Assembly: GCA_031366005.1 (NCBI GenBank)
Contig: JANLZB010000056.1
Span: forward strand, 18,397-82,396
Reading direction: 5' to 3'
Source of the DNA: JANLUX01 sp031366005
GTDB lineage: Bacteria; Bacteroidota; Bacteroidia; AKYH767-A; OLB10
DNA: 64,000 nucleotides
The position numbers were made by a program, and so were the translations under genes. The notes below the pieces were generated by a model. That model searched no databases. It was given only the letters and a program-made list of their open reading frames with translations, and was not told the origin of the DNA. Numbering within the stretch: the first letter of the stretch is position 1; each line of letters opens with the position of its first letter. Shown here piece by piece: positions 52,383 to 61,708 of the stretch.

Positions 52383-52462
52383 CGTCATTGCGAGTGTTCT
52401 TCGCACTAAGCAATCTGCTGCTATGTAAAGATTGCTTCGCTTGAAGGAGGCTCGCAATGACG
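52383..52462. repeat. GTCATTGCGAG-type palindromic element
   Basis: Outer arms CGTCATTGCGAG (52383-52394) and CTCGCAATGACG (52451-52462) are perfect; inner arms AAGCAATCT (52408-52416) and AGATTGCTT (52429-52437) too. This REP-like element type is widespread in bacteria. It ends exactly at the base before the class III aminotransferase stop codon. Confidence 0.85.
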
Positions 52463-53638
52463 TTAGTTTTTTAACACATCATTAATTATTCTACAAGCAT
52501 TTTCTAATTCAATATCAGTAATCGTAAGTGGCGGAGCAATTCTCATTTTGTGCGGAGCAAACAGAAACCAATCTGTAATTACTCCATTTGCAATGCACTG
52601 TTTAATAATTTCCTGATTAATATTTTCGTTTTCAAACTCCACTGCAAGCATCAAGCCCTTGCCTGAAATTCGCTTTATTTTTTGGTGAACTAATGATGAA
52701 CGGATAATTTGCTCTTTTCTTGCAACATCTTTTTCCAGATCCATTTGCAAAATTACTTCCAAAGCAGCAAGGCTTGCAGCACAACTCACAGGATGACCGC
52801 CAAATGTTGTAAGATGACCTAACGCAGGATTTGCAAGACATTGCATCACTGATTTTGAAGCGAGAAAAGCACCAACTGGCATACCACCTCCCATTGCTTT
52901 TGCTATTGCAATAATATCAGGTTGCAATGAATAGTGCATGAAGCTAAAGAGCTTTCCCGTACGACCAAACCCGGTTTGTATTTCATCAGCAATTAGTAAT
53001 GTTTTTGTTTCATCACATTTTTTTCTCAATTGTTTTGCAAACTCAGCATCTGCAATTTCACAACCTGCTTCACCGCGAATAAATTCAATCACTACACATG
53101 CAGTTTCGTTATCAATTTGTTTAAGATCATTAACATTATTGAAATCAAGAAACATAACTTCCGGAAGTAATGGATGAAATCCTTGTGTAAAATATTCTTT
53201 ACTCATCAGACTTAATGCACCCAATGTGCTTCCATGATACGCATTGCGAAATGCAATAATTTTTTTACAGCCGGTAAATCTGCGTGCAAGTTTTAAAGAT
53301 CCTTCAATTGCTTCTGCGCCCGAATTGGTAAAATAACAACTATCATGTTGAGGCAATATTTCTGCAAGACAAGTTGCAAGTTTTACCTGTGGCGATTGCA
53401 CATATTCACCATACACCATCAAATGCATATAATTTTCAGCCTGGCGCTGAACAGCTTTCACCACGTCAGGATGGCAATGCCCGACATTGCTTACACTGAT
53501 TCCTGCAATCATGTCAATGTATTTTTTACCGTTAATATCTGTGAGTATAACACCTTCTGCTTTCACGATTTCCAACATCATGGGTGCATCACTTGTTTGT
53601 GCAACATGGTTTAAAAAAAGCTGACGGTGGGAGAGCAT
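52463..53638 (-). CDS. Class III PLP aminotransferase (acetylornithine/ornithine type)
   Basis: 391 aa. Signature region LLIADEIQTGFGRTGKLFSF then PDIIAIAKAMGGGMPVGAF with the PLP Lys. Also NVGHCHPDVVKAV, YFTNSGAEAIEGSLKLARR and LTTFGGHPVSCAASLAAL. It transfers an omega-amino group, typically from acetylornithine, ornithine or 4-aminobutyrate; no arginine genes are adjacent, so the substrate is open. Full length. Confidence 0.9.
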   Translation of the reverse strand: MLSHRQLFLNHVAQTSDAPMMLEIVKAEGVILTDINGKKYIDMIAGISVSNVGHCHPDVVKAVQRQAENYMHLMVYGEYVQSPQVKLATCLAEILPQHDSCYFTNSGAEAIEGSLKLARRFTGCKKIIAFRNAYHGSTLGALSLMSKEYFTQGFHPLLPEVMFLDFNNVNDLKQIDNETACVVIEFIRGEAGCEIADAEFAKQLRKKCDETKTLLIADEIQTGFGRTGKLFSFMHYSLQPDIIAIAKAMGGGMPVGAFLASKSVMQCLANPALGHLTTFGGHPVSCAASLAALEVILQMDLEKDVARKEQIIRSSLVHQKIKRISGKGLMLAVEFENENINQEIIKQCIANGVITDWFLFAPHKMRIAPPLTITDIELENACRIINDVLKN

Positions 53639-53673
53639 TGAACAGAGAGATGTTTATTGAACAAAAAAAATGT

Positions 53674-54000
53674 TTACAAATATTCTTTAAGCAGTTCTTC
53701 AATTTCTTTTTGCGAAATGCTTTCTATCTCACCTTTACTGTAAATAGCAAACAACAGTACGGTAGTATTTAACACCTTAACGAAAGACAATATTCTTGCA
53801 CCACCTGACTTTCCTTTATTTTTTGAAGTAATTGCTAAACGAATTTTATAAACGTTGTCACCGAGATGAATACCTTTAGTTGGGTTGATTTCTAAGTCTG
53901 AAAAGAGTTCGGCTAATTCAATTTTAAGAGAAGGATATTTTTTAGAAAGAATCTTAGCTTCTTTTTTAAAGTTGTCGGTCAATAAAATTTTATAACTCAT
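53674..54000 (-). CDS. RelE/ParE-family toxin (type II)
   Basis: 108 aa. RelE-like fold: YKILLTDNFKKEAKILSKKY, NVYKIRLAITSKNKGKSGGARILSF and VLLFAIYSKGEIESISQKEI. RelE/HigB members cleave mRNA at the ribosome or, for ParE, poison gyrase; the sequence does not decide. Its start lies inside the antitoxin 3' end (11-bp overlap), so the antitoxin is translated first. Confidence 0.85.
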   Translation of the reverse strand: MSYKILLTDNFKKEAKILSKKYPSLKIELAELFSDLEINPTKGIHLGDNVYKIRLAITSKNKGKSGGARILSFVKVLNTTVLLFAIYSKGEIESISQKEIEELLKEYL

Positions 54001-54205
54001 TCAGAAAATCTTTTGCCGGGGTTGCCTTTAATTTACCTTTCTTGAACAATTTCATTTCTTCAAAACCTCTTTTAAGATTTTTCATTATCTCTGCTTTACC
54101 AGGCTCATCATCTGTTTCTATTTTTTTTACATAATGAAGATTTTTTGCCAGTTCCACGAAGTGATTATATTCTTTATCTGTTGTATATACAGTTACTTGT
54201 CGCAT
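53990..54205 (-). CDS. Antitoxin of the RelE/ParE pair
   Basis: 71 aa. N-terminal RQVTVYTTDKEYNHFVELAKN (a beta strand and helix, as in short type II antitoxins), acidic middle, basic C-terminal helix EEMKLFKKGKLKATPAKDFL that would wrap the toxin. No DNA-binding motif is obvious. Followed by the toxin with an 11-bp overlap. Confidence 0.75.
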   Translation of the reverse strand: MRQVTVYTTDKEYNHFVELAKNLHYVKKIETDDEPGKAEIMKNLKRGFEEMKLFKKGKLKATPAKDFLNEL

Positions 54206-54233
54206 GTTCTTTGGATATTATTTGCTTCTTACA

Positions 54234-54241
54234 CAAAGTTA
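54234..54241 (-). promoter_or_regulatory. -7 element TAACTTTG for the toxin-antitoxin operon
   Basis: Minus-strand TAnnTTTG, 28 nt before the antitoxin ATG and only 10 bp past the valS stop. The -33 box would fall within valS; no TTG is clear. Confidence 0.45.
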
Positions 54242-54251
54242 AATCTTTTCT

Positions 54252-56936
54252 TTACAGTGATGATAACACTTCCTCAATCGCTTTTATTCTTGCTTCTGCA
54301 TCAGCTTTCTTTTTGTTTTCATTGTCAAGAATCCCGGGTTTTGCGTTGGCAACAAAACGTTCGTTGCTCAATTTTATCATCACCGATTTTAAAAATCCCT
54401 GGGTGTAATCCAATTCTTTTTGCAGGCGTTCTATCTCAGCATTAATGTCAATGGAATTATTAAAAGGAATAAAATATTCAATCTGTTTTACAACAAAAGA
54501 AATAGCATTTTCCACTTTTTCTTTTGTGGTATTCAATTTATCAAGATTGCAAAGTTTTATAATGATGTCATCAAACGCAGATTTATTTTCACCGTTGCTT
54601 GCTTTTTGAAAGAGTGAAATTTTTTCTTTCGGAGAAATATTTTTTGACTTGCGTATGTTGCGCACTTCTGTAACAACATTGGATGCAAGCTCAAATTCAT
54701 TTAGCAATGAATTGTTAATTGCAGAAGTTTTATTCCATGAAGCAATAATTATATCATCACCTTCCTTTCTGTCTTTTAACAAATGCCATATTTCTTCACT
54801 GATAAATGGCATGATCGGGTGAATGATTTTCAATAGTGACTCAAAGAATACGATAGTGGAATCATAAGTTTTTTTATCAATTGGCTGAGGATTTCCATCT
54901 ACGAAATCAGGCTTGATCATTTCTAAATACCATGCACAGAAATCATCCCACATTAATTTGTAAACTGTCATCAGCATTTCACTCATACGATATTTATCAT
55001 ACAGGTCATCAATCAAATTAATCTGCTCGTTCAATCGTGCTTCAAACCATTCAACCGAAGTTTTATTTCCCTTTGATTGTGTAAGTTTCTCATCTATACT
55101 CCATCCTTTCACTAAACGAAATGCATTCCATATTTTGTTACAGAAATTTCTTCCTTGTTCGCAATATGATTCATCAAATAATAAATCATTTCCGGCAGGA
55201 GCACATAATAACATTCCAATGCGCACACCATCCGCACCATATTTTTCAATCAACTCAATAGGGTCAGGTGAATTTCCTAATTGTTTACTCATTTTTCGTC
55301 CTTGCTTATCACGGACAATTCCGGTTAAATAAACATTCTCAAATGGTTTTTCTCCACGATATTCATATCCTGCAATAATCATTCTCGCAATCCAGAAGAA
55401 TAAAATATCAGGTCCTGTAACTAAATCATTGGTTGGATAATAATAATTGATGTCTTTACCATCGGGATTTTTAAAACCATCAAAAACAGAAATTGGCCAA
55501 AGCCAAGATGAGAACCAGGTATCCAAAACATCTTCATCCTGCTTTAAATTTTGAGTTGTGAGTTGTGAGTTATGAGTTTTAAATTTAGTAATTGCCTCCG
55601 CTTCAGTTTTAGCTACTACATAATTTCCCTTATCATCATACCATGCAGGAATGCGTTGTCCCCACCACAGTTGACGAGAGATGCACCAGTCATGCACATT
55701 CTCCATCCAATGTTTATACGTATTAATAAACTTGTCAGGAATCAATTTTATATTTCCATTCAACACATTATCAAGAGCAGGTTTTGAAATATCCTGCATC
55801 TTTAAAAACCATTGCATACTCAATCGTGGTTCGATAACTGCATTGGTACGTTCGCTGTAACCAACTTTGTTTTTATAGTCTTCTACTTTTGCGATGTGAC
55901 CTTTTGCTTCCAGGTCTTTTACAATTTGTTTGCGCACTTCAAAACGATCTTTTCCAATATAAAATCCTGCAGCATCACTCATTGTTCCGTTTGGATTCAA
56001 TGTGTCAATCACCGCAAGGTTATGTTTGATTCCTAAATTATAATCGTTGATGTCGTGAGCCGGTGTAACTTTCAATGCACCTGTTCCAAATTCCATCATA
56101 ATGTAATCATCAAAAATGATAGGCACTTTGCGATTGACAAAAGGAATAACCGCAAACTTTCCTTTTATTTTTTTGTAACGCTCATCATCCGGATGCACAC
56201 ACACTCCAGTGTCACCCAAAATAGTTTCAGGACGAACTGTTGCAACGGTGATGAAGTTTCCGGTTTCCAGTTTACGGTTTACGGTTGCTTCATCGTTAAG
56301 ATCAATGTTTTCATCTTTATCAATGATGATGTATTTAATATAATACAGTTTTGAATTTACTTCCTTATGAATTACTTCTTCATCGCTTACCGCAGTCAAT
56401 CCTGCAGGATCCCAGTTCACCATTCGCACACCGCGATAAATGTGACCCTTATTATATAAATCAATAAATACATCAATCACTGCCTCACTCAAATCATCTT
56501 CCATTGTGAAACGTGTGCGGTCCCAGTCACACGATGCTCCGAGTTTTTCTAATTGCTTTAAAATAATTCCGCCATATTTATCTTTCCACTCCCACGCATG
56601 CTTTAAAAAATCTTCGCGTGTTAAATCAGTTTTGCTAATTCCTTTTTCTTTTAACATCGCAACCACTTTTGCTTCCGTTGCTATAGAAGCATGGTCAGTA
56701 CCCGGAACCCAACATGCATTTTTACCCAGCATCCTCGCTCTGCGAATCAATACATCCTGTATGGTGTTGTTGAGCATGTGACCCATGTGCAATACTCCGG
56801 TAACATTAGGAGGAGGAATAACAATGGTGTATGGCTCGCGCTCATCAGGCACTGAACGGAAATATTTTTTAGCTAACCAATGGCTGTACCACTTGTTTTC
56901 TGTTGTTTTTGGATCGTATGTTTTTGCAATTTCCAT
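54252..56936 (-). CDS. valS: Valyl-tRNA synthetase
   Basis: 894 aa. HIGH motif in PPPNVTGVLHMGHMLN; KMSKS as GRKMSKQLGNSPDP; editing domain with VATVRPETILGDTGV; WWGQRIPAWY; QDEDVLDTWFSSWLWP; C-terminal coiled-coil arm (about 820-890). It charges tRNA-Val. Two places in the chain are read from intergenic-type repeats: about residues 217-224 (VNRKLETG) before the editing domain, and about 452-463 (THNSQLTTQNL) before the QDEDVLD motif. Both fall in loops that vary between species. The reading frame is intact. The TA pair follows after 46 bp. Confidence 0.96.
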   Translation of the reverse strand: MEIAKTYDPKTTENKWYSHWLAKKYFRSVPDEREPYTIVIPPPNVTGVLHMGHMLNNTIQDVLIRRARMLGKNACWVPGTDHASIATEAKVVAMLKEKGISKTDLTREDFLKHAWEWKDKYGGIILKQLEKLGASCDWDRTRFTMEDDLSEAVIDVFIDLYNKGHIYRGVRMVNWDPAGLTAVSDEEVIHKEVNSKLYYIKYIIIDKDENIDLNDEATVNRKLETGNFITVATVRPETILGDTGVCVHPDDERYKKIKGKFAVIPFVNRKVPIIFDDYIMMEFGTGALKVTPAHDINDYNLGIKHNLAVIDTLNPNGTMSDAAGFYIGKDRFEVRKQIVKDLEAKGHIAKVEDYKNKVGYSERTNAVIEPRLSMQWFLKMQDISKPALDNVLNGNIKLIPDKFINTYKHWMENVHDWCISRQLWWGQRIPAWYDDKGNYVVAKTEAEAITKFKTHNSQLTTQNLKQDEDVLDTWFSSWLWPISVFDGFKNPDGKDINYYYPTNDLVTGPDILFFWIARMIIAGYEYRGEKPFENVYLTGIVRDKQGRKMSKQLGNSPDPIELIEKYGADGVRIGMLLCAPAGNDLLFDESYCEQGRNFCNKIWNAFRLVKGWSIDEKLTQSKGNKTSVEWFEARLNEQINLIDDLYDKYRMSEMLMTVYKLMWDDFCAWYLEMIKPDFVDGNPQPIDKKTYDSTIVFFESLLKIIHPIMPFISEEIWHLLKDRKEGDDIIIASWNKTSAINNSLLNEFELASNVVTEVRNIRKSKNISPKEKISLFQKASNGENKSAFDDIIIKLCNLDKLNTTKEKVENAISFVVKQIEYFIPFNNSIDINAEIERLQKELDYTQGFLKSVMIKLSNERFVANAKPGILDNENKKKADAEARIKAIEEVLSSL
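55551..55584. repeat. GAGTTGT heptamer repeat captured in frame in valS
   Basis: Four GAGTTGT/GAGTTAT/GAGTTTT units on the plus strand (complement AACTCAC, AACTCAT). Translated from the minus strand they read THNSQLTTQN. The unit type matches the TCATAAC palindromes between genes, e.g. 45647-45695. Confidence 0.7.
56267..56287. repeat. GTAAACC heptamer repeat captured in frame in valS
   Basis: CAGTTTACGGTTTACGGTTG on the plus strand, complementary to GTAAACC units as at 51648-51671. In valS it encodes the ATVNRKLE stretch of a loop. Confidence 0.6.
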
Positions 56937-57299
56937 AATATATAAAGAGTGGGTAAAAATAACTCATTGTGTGGTCACCTTCAATTTACAAATTCATTAT
57001 GCCGTTTCGATTGATCAGGATTGTTACTTTAACTCTTTCAATAGAGCATACTATAACGATTCTTAAAAACTGTTCAACACAATCATTGGGTTTAATTTTT
57101 AATGACTCAGGCACAGCAGCGCTTTTTTTAGTAAAATTTAAAACGGTACTTAGTATACTGATTTTTGTGTTTCTTTGTGTATTGTTTAAATTTTTTATCG
57201 CTTAAAAACTCATCTGACCTTGATGTAGTTTTTTAATTATAGTGCCAATACCAAGTAAGTTTTTTTAAAAATTTTTTACCAGGCATTTGATTTAATAAA
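56937..57299. other. Intergenic region, valS to unknown membrane protein
   Basis: 363 bp. No convincing gene: the plus-strand frame 56969-57205 (78 aa) has an odd, hydrophobic composition, no family match and no start signal. No TAnnTTTG box, hairpin or repeat of note was seen. It must hold the divergent promoters of valS and of the 57300 gene. Confidence 0.4.
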
Positions 57300-58574
57300 A
57301 TGGATATTAAGAACGATAGCCCTGCCACGGAAAATAACAAACCTGAAAAAAAGGATTGGTTAGCGTCTGTTCATCGGTTTAACGATAATGTTGCACAACT
57401 TGTTACTTTCAATTCGAAGTTGCTGGTGTTTTGTATGCTTTTATTTTTTGTGTACCTGCTCTTTGCTTCTGTTTTGCAGGATGAAACTTTTTCTATCCGG
57501 CAATTGAATGTACATCCCTCCCTTGAAGCCAAAGGTTACAACAGCGGGTTTATTGCAAAAAAAATCTCTTATAATATTACTTCATTGGTAAATGAAGTGC
57601 CTGATAAGCTGCTTGCAATGTTCTCCTCTGATGATGTAGCTGCGAAAAAGGAAATATTATATAACAGGATATTAGATAAATATTTAAAAAAAGAAATTAA
57701 AGTAGATTTTAATGTGGACGTTGGAGGCGTGAGTCTTCCACTTCGGGATTTAACAAAAACTGCACGCGGTTTATTTAATGTGGAAGATAAATCCCTTGAT
57801 GGTGACATAACGGTGGAGGATAGTCTGTTCATTATGACAATTGGTTTTAATTCAGGTGGAGTTAATAAAAGTTTTGAATCCGTAAGATATTCCTTTTATC
57901 CAAAAGATACTATCAAAATGATTGATGTGATTGACAGCATGACATTTGATGCAGCTAAATTTGTTTTAAAACAATACGACCCGATCGTTACTTTGCTAAT
58001 TGATTTTAATCCTACCGCAGGTAACTCGTACCGCGATCAGAAATGGGAAGGAAATACAGATCTAGAAGAAGATAGGTTGGAGATGCTTAAAAAAATGTTT
58101 CTCAATGATAAAAAAGATAAGGTGCTTGCCACATGGGCACATGCAATTGCTGGAACCATTTACACTGATAAATTTTCACGAAAAGAAATCCAGAGAGATA
58201 ATTTATCAGCTATTCAGCAGTTTGAAAAAGCCATTGAAATGGATCCTTCTTTTGTTGATATAGTAGGCATTGATCTGGCAAAAAGATATTCGGACTTGGA
58301 AGATTCATCCAAAACAGATCTTGTCATCAAGACCTACCAAAGAATGATTAAATCAGCTCCCGGCAATATGGAGATTTATGATAAATTGTTCAACACTTAT
58401 TCTGAACAGAATAATAAGGATGACTATTTTAAATTACTGGAACTTGCTTTTAAGAATGGAATGTATATTCCTGAAAATAATATGGAAGACAGCCAATACA
58501 TAAAGTTTAAGGATCAGAATCAATTTAAAACCTTAGTAAAGAGATACAATGAATGCAATAAACCCAAATCTTAA
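57300..58574 (+). CDS. Uncharacterised membrane protein with TPR-like C-terminus
   Basis: 424 aa. A charged cytoplasmic N-terminus (about 1-38) and one membrane helix (about 41-61, LLVFCMLLFFVYLLFAS) precede a long periplasmic part. Residues 80-240 hold mixed alpha-beta segments (NVDVGGVSLPLRDLTKTARG, DGDITVEDSLFIMTIGF). Residues 270-410 are helical with TPR character (LSAIQQFEKAIEMDPSFVDI, MIKSAPGNMEIYDKLFNTY). No family recognised. It is followed after 17 bp by two YkuD genes, so a link to peptidoglycan cross-linking is plausible from context alone. Confidence 0.7.
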   Translation: MDIKNDSPATENNKPEKKDWLASVHRFNDNVAQLVTFNSKLLVFCMLLFFVYLLFASVLQDETFSIRQLNVHPSLEAKGYNSGFIAKKISYNITSLVNEVPDKLLAMFSSDDVAAKKEILYNRILDKYLKKEIKVDFNVDVGGVSLPLRDLTKTARGLFNVEDKSLDGDITVEDSLFIMTIGFNSGGVNKSFESVRYSFYPKDTIKMIDVIDSMTFDAAKFVLKQYDPIVTLLIDFNPTAGNSYRDQKWEGNTDLEEDRLEMLKKMFLNDKKDKVLATWAHAIAGTIYTDKFSRKEIQRDNLSAIQQFEKAIEMDPSFVDIVGIDLAKRYSDLEDSSKTDLVIKTYQRMIKSAPGNMEIYDKLFNTYSEQNNKDDYFKLLELAFKNGMYIPENNMEDSQYIKFKDQNQFKTLVKRYNECNKPKS

Positions 58575-58591
58575 CATAAACAAATTTCAAC

Positions 58592-59458
58592 ATGACATGG
58601 ACTAAATATTTTTCTGCCGTTATCATTTTTAGCAGTTTGAGCTTGCCGTTATCTGCAATTAAAAAAAATGAAATAAAAGCTAAAAGTGCAAATGCTGGAG
58701 TCATTAATAGCATCCCGACAGGAGCGCTTCCCAAATTGTTTGAAAAAATTCTTGCGCTCAACAGTGCGAGAATTGGCAATTCAGGGCAGATCGTGCTGGT
58801 AACAAACGAATACTTAAGTTCGAAAAATGCAACCATTCAAACTTTTGAAAAAGTGAATGGAAAATGGATCGTAAAGATTACAAATATTAATGCTACCGTT
58901 GGTTACAAAGGATTTGCTCCATACAAGGAGAAGCATGAGGGAGATCATAAAACACCCACGGGAATTTATTATCTGGGACCTGTTTATAGTTATCCTGAGG
59001 CAAAGGTTTCAACAAAAATGGAATATTGGGTAGCCTCTAAAAATGACTATTGGATAGATGATGCAAATTCACCACAATATAACAGATGGGTAACGAGTAA
59101 TATTGACATAATTGCCAAATACAAAAAGAGGGAGGAGTTCAGTGGGGAGAAAATGCACCGTGATGATGATAAATATAAATACGGTATAGCAGTACAATAC
59201 AATATGGATCAGGTAAAAGGTAAAGGCAGTGTGATCACTGTTCATATTTTAATTGCCGGAGCAGCAACTGAAGGCTGTATTGCCATACCCGAAGGAAAAT
59301 TGCTGAGTATCATTGGCTGGCTTGATCCTGTTAAAAAACCACTTATTATTACTGGCACAGAAGAAGAATTGATTAGCAACCCGGTTTCAGAAACTGCTTT
59401 AGATAATAACGATAAATACATTTGGAAAAAAGAAAATTATCTACCCAAGTCAAGATAA
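58592..59458 (+). CDS. Secreted L,D-transpeptidase (YkuD-type), copy 1
   Basis: 288 aa. Signal peptide (about 1-22). The N-terminal half has ARIGNSGQIVLVTNEYLSS and the block GDHKTPTGIYYLGPVY. The catalytic motif is VHILIAGAATEGCIAIPE, with His and Cys as in YkuD enzymes of the COG3786-like group. Either peptidoglycan cross-linking or another acyl-transfer. Tandem paralogue follows 2 bp later. Confidence 0.85.
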   Translation: MTWTKYFSAVIIFSSLSLPLSAIKKNEIKAKSANAGVINSIPTGALPKLFEKILALNSARIGNSGQIVLVTNEYLSSKNATIQTFEKVNGKWIVKITNINATVGYKGFAPYKEKHEGDHKTPTGIYYLGPVYSYPEAKVSTKMEYWVASKNDYWIDDANSPQYNRWVTSNIDIIAKYKKREEFSGEKMHRDDDKYKYGIAVQYNMDQVKGKGSVITVHILIAGAATEGCIAIPEGKLLSIIGWLDPVKKPLIITGTEEELISNPVSETALDNNDKYIWKKENYLPKSR

Positions 59459-59460
59459 CC

Positions 59461-60210
59461 ATGGTTAAAAACTTTTTAATTGTTTTTTTTCTTGGAGGAA
59501 TCATCTTCTCTACTCCGTCATGCAGACTAAGTAAGAATACAGCAACTATGCGCCAAAATAAAATTGAATCATCTGCACTTCTAAACCGGATTCTTGAATT
59601 AAATCAATCAGGAATCGGAAAATCTGAACAAATTGTACTCGTTACCAATGATAGTATTCATTCAAAAGATGTGATCATACAAACCTTTGAAAAGTTAATT
59701 AATCATTGGACCAAAAAGTTTGATGACATTCAAGGTACAGTTGGTAGAAATGGTTTTTCATCCTTAAATAAAAAGCGTGAAGGAGATAAAACATCACCCA
59801 CCGGTATTTTTAATCTCGGACCTGTGTTTGGATATTCGGAACATGTTGCAACAAAAATGGATTACCGGCAAGCAACTGAAAAAGATTACTGGATAGATGA
59901 TATCCAATCACCCGATTACAATAGATGGATTACAATGGAATCTCCTCCAGCTGTGAGCCATGAGAATATGAAACGCAAAGATGATTTATACAAATTAGGC
60001 ATTGTGGTGCAGTATAACACTAATCCGATAGTGAGAGGAAATGGCAGTGCTATATTTGTTCATATTCAAAGTGAACCGGGATCGCCCACATCCGGTTGTG
60101 TTGCCATGCCGGAAAATAATATTGATGATATTATTCGTTGGCTCGAAGCGAAAAAAAAACCATTGATTATTATGGGAACTGTTTCGGAACTTGAGCGGAT
60201 TAAAATGTAA
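59461..60210 (+). CDS. L,D-transpeptidase (YkuD-type) lipoprotein, copy 2
   Basis: 249 aa from the ATG at 59461. The frame opens at 59422, inside the upstream gene, but the 59461 start gives a lipoprotein signal with lipobox STPSC. The body parallels copy 1: SGIGKSEQIVLVTNDSIHS, GDKTSPTGIFNLGPVF, KDYWIDDIQSPDYNRWI and catalytic VHIQSEPGSPTSGCVAMPE. The His and Cys are kept. Copy 1 appears soluble and copy 2 membrane-anchored, so the duplication may have split location. Confidence 0.85.
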   Translation: MVKNFLIVFFLGGIIFSTPSCRLSKNTATMRQNKIESSALLNRILELNQSGIGKSEQIVLVTNDSIHSKDVIIQTFEKLINHWTKKFDDIQGTVGRNGFSSLNKKREGDKTSPTGIFNLGPVFGYSEHVATKMDYRQATEKDYWIDDIQSPDYNRWITMESPPAVSHENMKRKDDLYKLGIVVQYNTNPIVRGNGSAIFVHIQSEPGSPTSGCVAMPENNIDDIIRWLEAKKKPLIIMGTVSELERIKM

Positions 60211-60448
60211 CAAAGGACTTACACATTTTACTTAATAATTTTTTTATCTGTGATGATGTACAGGTTTTACAATCACATTTGTTACCATTTTTTATAGTGA
60301 TAAAAAAATTTTTGTAGCCAACAAGCTTACTAAATAATCTGAAAGATAAAGTTGACATTGAGGATGATATGATACCGGTTGCCTCATCCCTTCAATGATG
60401 TGTGCGTGAGTTTCAATTTTATTTTGATTATAATTGTCAATTATAATT

Positions 60449-61684
60449 ATGAAAATAAATCTCACCACCAGAATATTTATTGGCTTGCTGTTAGGAATTG
60501 CAGCCGGACATTTTTACAGAGTGTATCATCCCGCTGAAGCGGATTACAAAAAATTTTCAGAAAACATTCAGATACTGAGTGAAATTTTTTTACGGCTTAT
60601 TAAAATGATTATTGCTCCGTTGGTTTTTGCAACACTTGTAGTAGGTGTTGCAAAGGTTGGAGATTTTAAAAGCATTGGACGTATTGGTATCAAAACGATT
60701 TTATATTTTCAGTTTGCTACTTTGCTTGCTCTTGCATTAGGATTAATACTTGTAAATGTTTTTGAACCAGGACATGTGATGCATCTTCCGGTGCCTCCTG
60801 AAACTGCATCTTCCGGCATTGCTTCTAAAATTCCTACTCTTAAAGAATTTATCACACATGTAATTCCTAAAAGTGTGGTGGAAGCGATGGCAAATAATGA
60901 AATTCTTCCGTTGGTAATTTTCTCTTTATTCTTTGGTGTAGCCGCTGCATCGATGGGAGATTTTGCAAAGCCATTAATTCACGCATTGGATGTAGTTGGT
61001 CATGTAATGTTTAAGGTAACTAACTACGTTATGTTGTTTGCTCCATTCGGTGTGTTTGGTGCTATTGCATCTGTTGTAGCAATGCAGGGAATCGGCATCA
61101 TCAGCGGATATATTTATCTCATCGGTTGTTTTTATGTTGGGTTATTATTTTTTGCTCTGATAATTTTAGGAGGAATTTGCGTTACTTTAAAAATTCCATT
61201 CTTCAAATTAATCAGTCATATTAAAGAACCAATGTTGCTTGCATTCTCAACTGCAAGTAGTGAATCTGCATTTCCAAAATTAGTGTTGGCGTTGGAACGA
61301 TATGGTTGCAGCAATCGCATTGTGAGTTTTGTTTTACCACTTGGTTATTCATTTAATCTTGATGGCTCTATTATGTATATGACTTTTGCAACAGTGTTTA
61401 TTGCTCAATCCTATGGAATCGAAATGACAACTCATGAACAAATTATTATGATGCTGATGTTGCTGGTTACAAGTAAAGGAATGGCTGGAGTTCCGCGCGC
61501 ATCGTTAGTAGTGATTGCCGGAATGTTAGGCGCATTTCATATTCCTGAAGCAGGGTTGCTTTTGTTACTAGGTATTGACCAGGTGCTTGACATGGGACGT
61601 TCTGCAACTAACGTGATAGGCAATGCCGTGGCTACCGCTGTGATTAGTAAATGGGAAAAGGAATTAATAGTTCCTGCCGGTTAA
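60449..61684 (+). CDS. Dicarboxylate/amino acid:cation symporter (DAACS)
   Basis: 411 aa from the ATG at 60449; a TTG-started extension of five codons is unlikely. Eight helices plus two hairpins. Signatures are the serine-rich STASSESAFPKLV, SFNLDGSIMYMTFATVFIAQ, SKGMAGVPRASLVVIAG and QVLDMGRSATNVIGNAVAT. It imports C4-dicarboxylates, glutamate or aspartate with Na+ or H+. Stand-alone gene, convergent with an aspartate-type aminotransferase, a possible metabolic pairing. The 238-bp gap before it shows no clear promoter match. Confidence 0.92.
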   Translation: MKINLTTRIFIGLLLGIAAGHFYRVYHPAEADYKKFSENIQILSEIFLRLIKMIIAPLVFATLVVGVAKVGDFKSIGRIGIKTILYFQFATLLALALGLILVNVFEPGHVMHLPVPPETASSGIASKIPTLKEFITHVIPKSVVEAMANNEILPLVIFSLFFGVAAASMGDFAKPLIHALDVVGHVMFKVTNYVMLFAPFGVFGAIASVVAMQGIGIISGYIYLIGCFYVGLLFFALIILGGICVTLKIPFFKLISHIKEPMLLAFSTASSESAFPKLVLALERYGCSNRIVSFVLPLGYSFNLDGSIMYMTFATVFIAQSYGIEMTTHEQIIMMLMLLVTSKGMAGVPRASLVVIAGMLGAFHIPEAGLLLLLGIDQVLDMGRSATNVIGNAVATAVISKWEKELIVPAG

Positions 61685-61708
61685 GTATCAATAATACTTG
61701 TAAATGGA

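Noticed and set aside
56969..57205. Plus-strand 78-codon frame upstream of the 57300 gene
   Set aside because: No family, no promoter or clear start, composition like translated AT-rich intergenic DNA.
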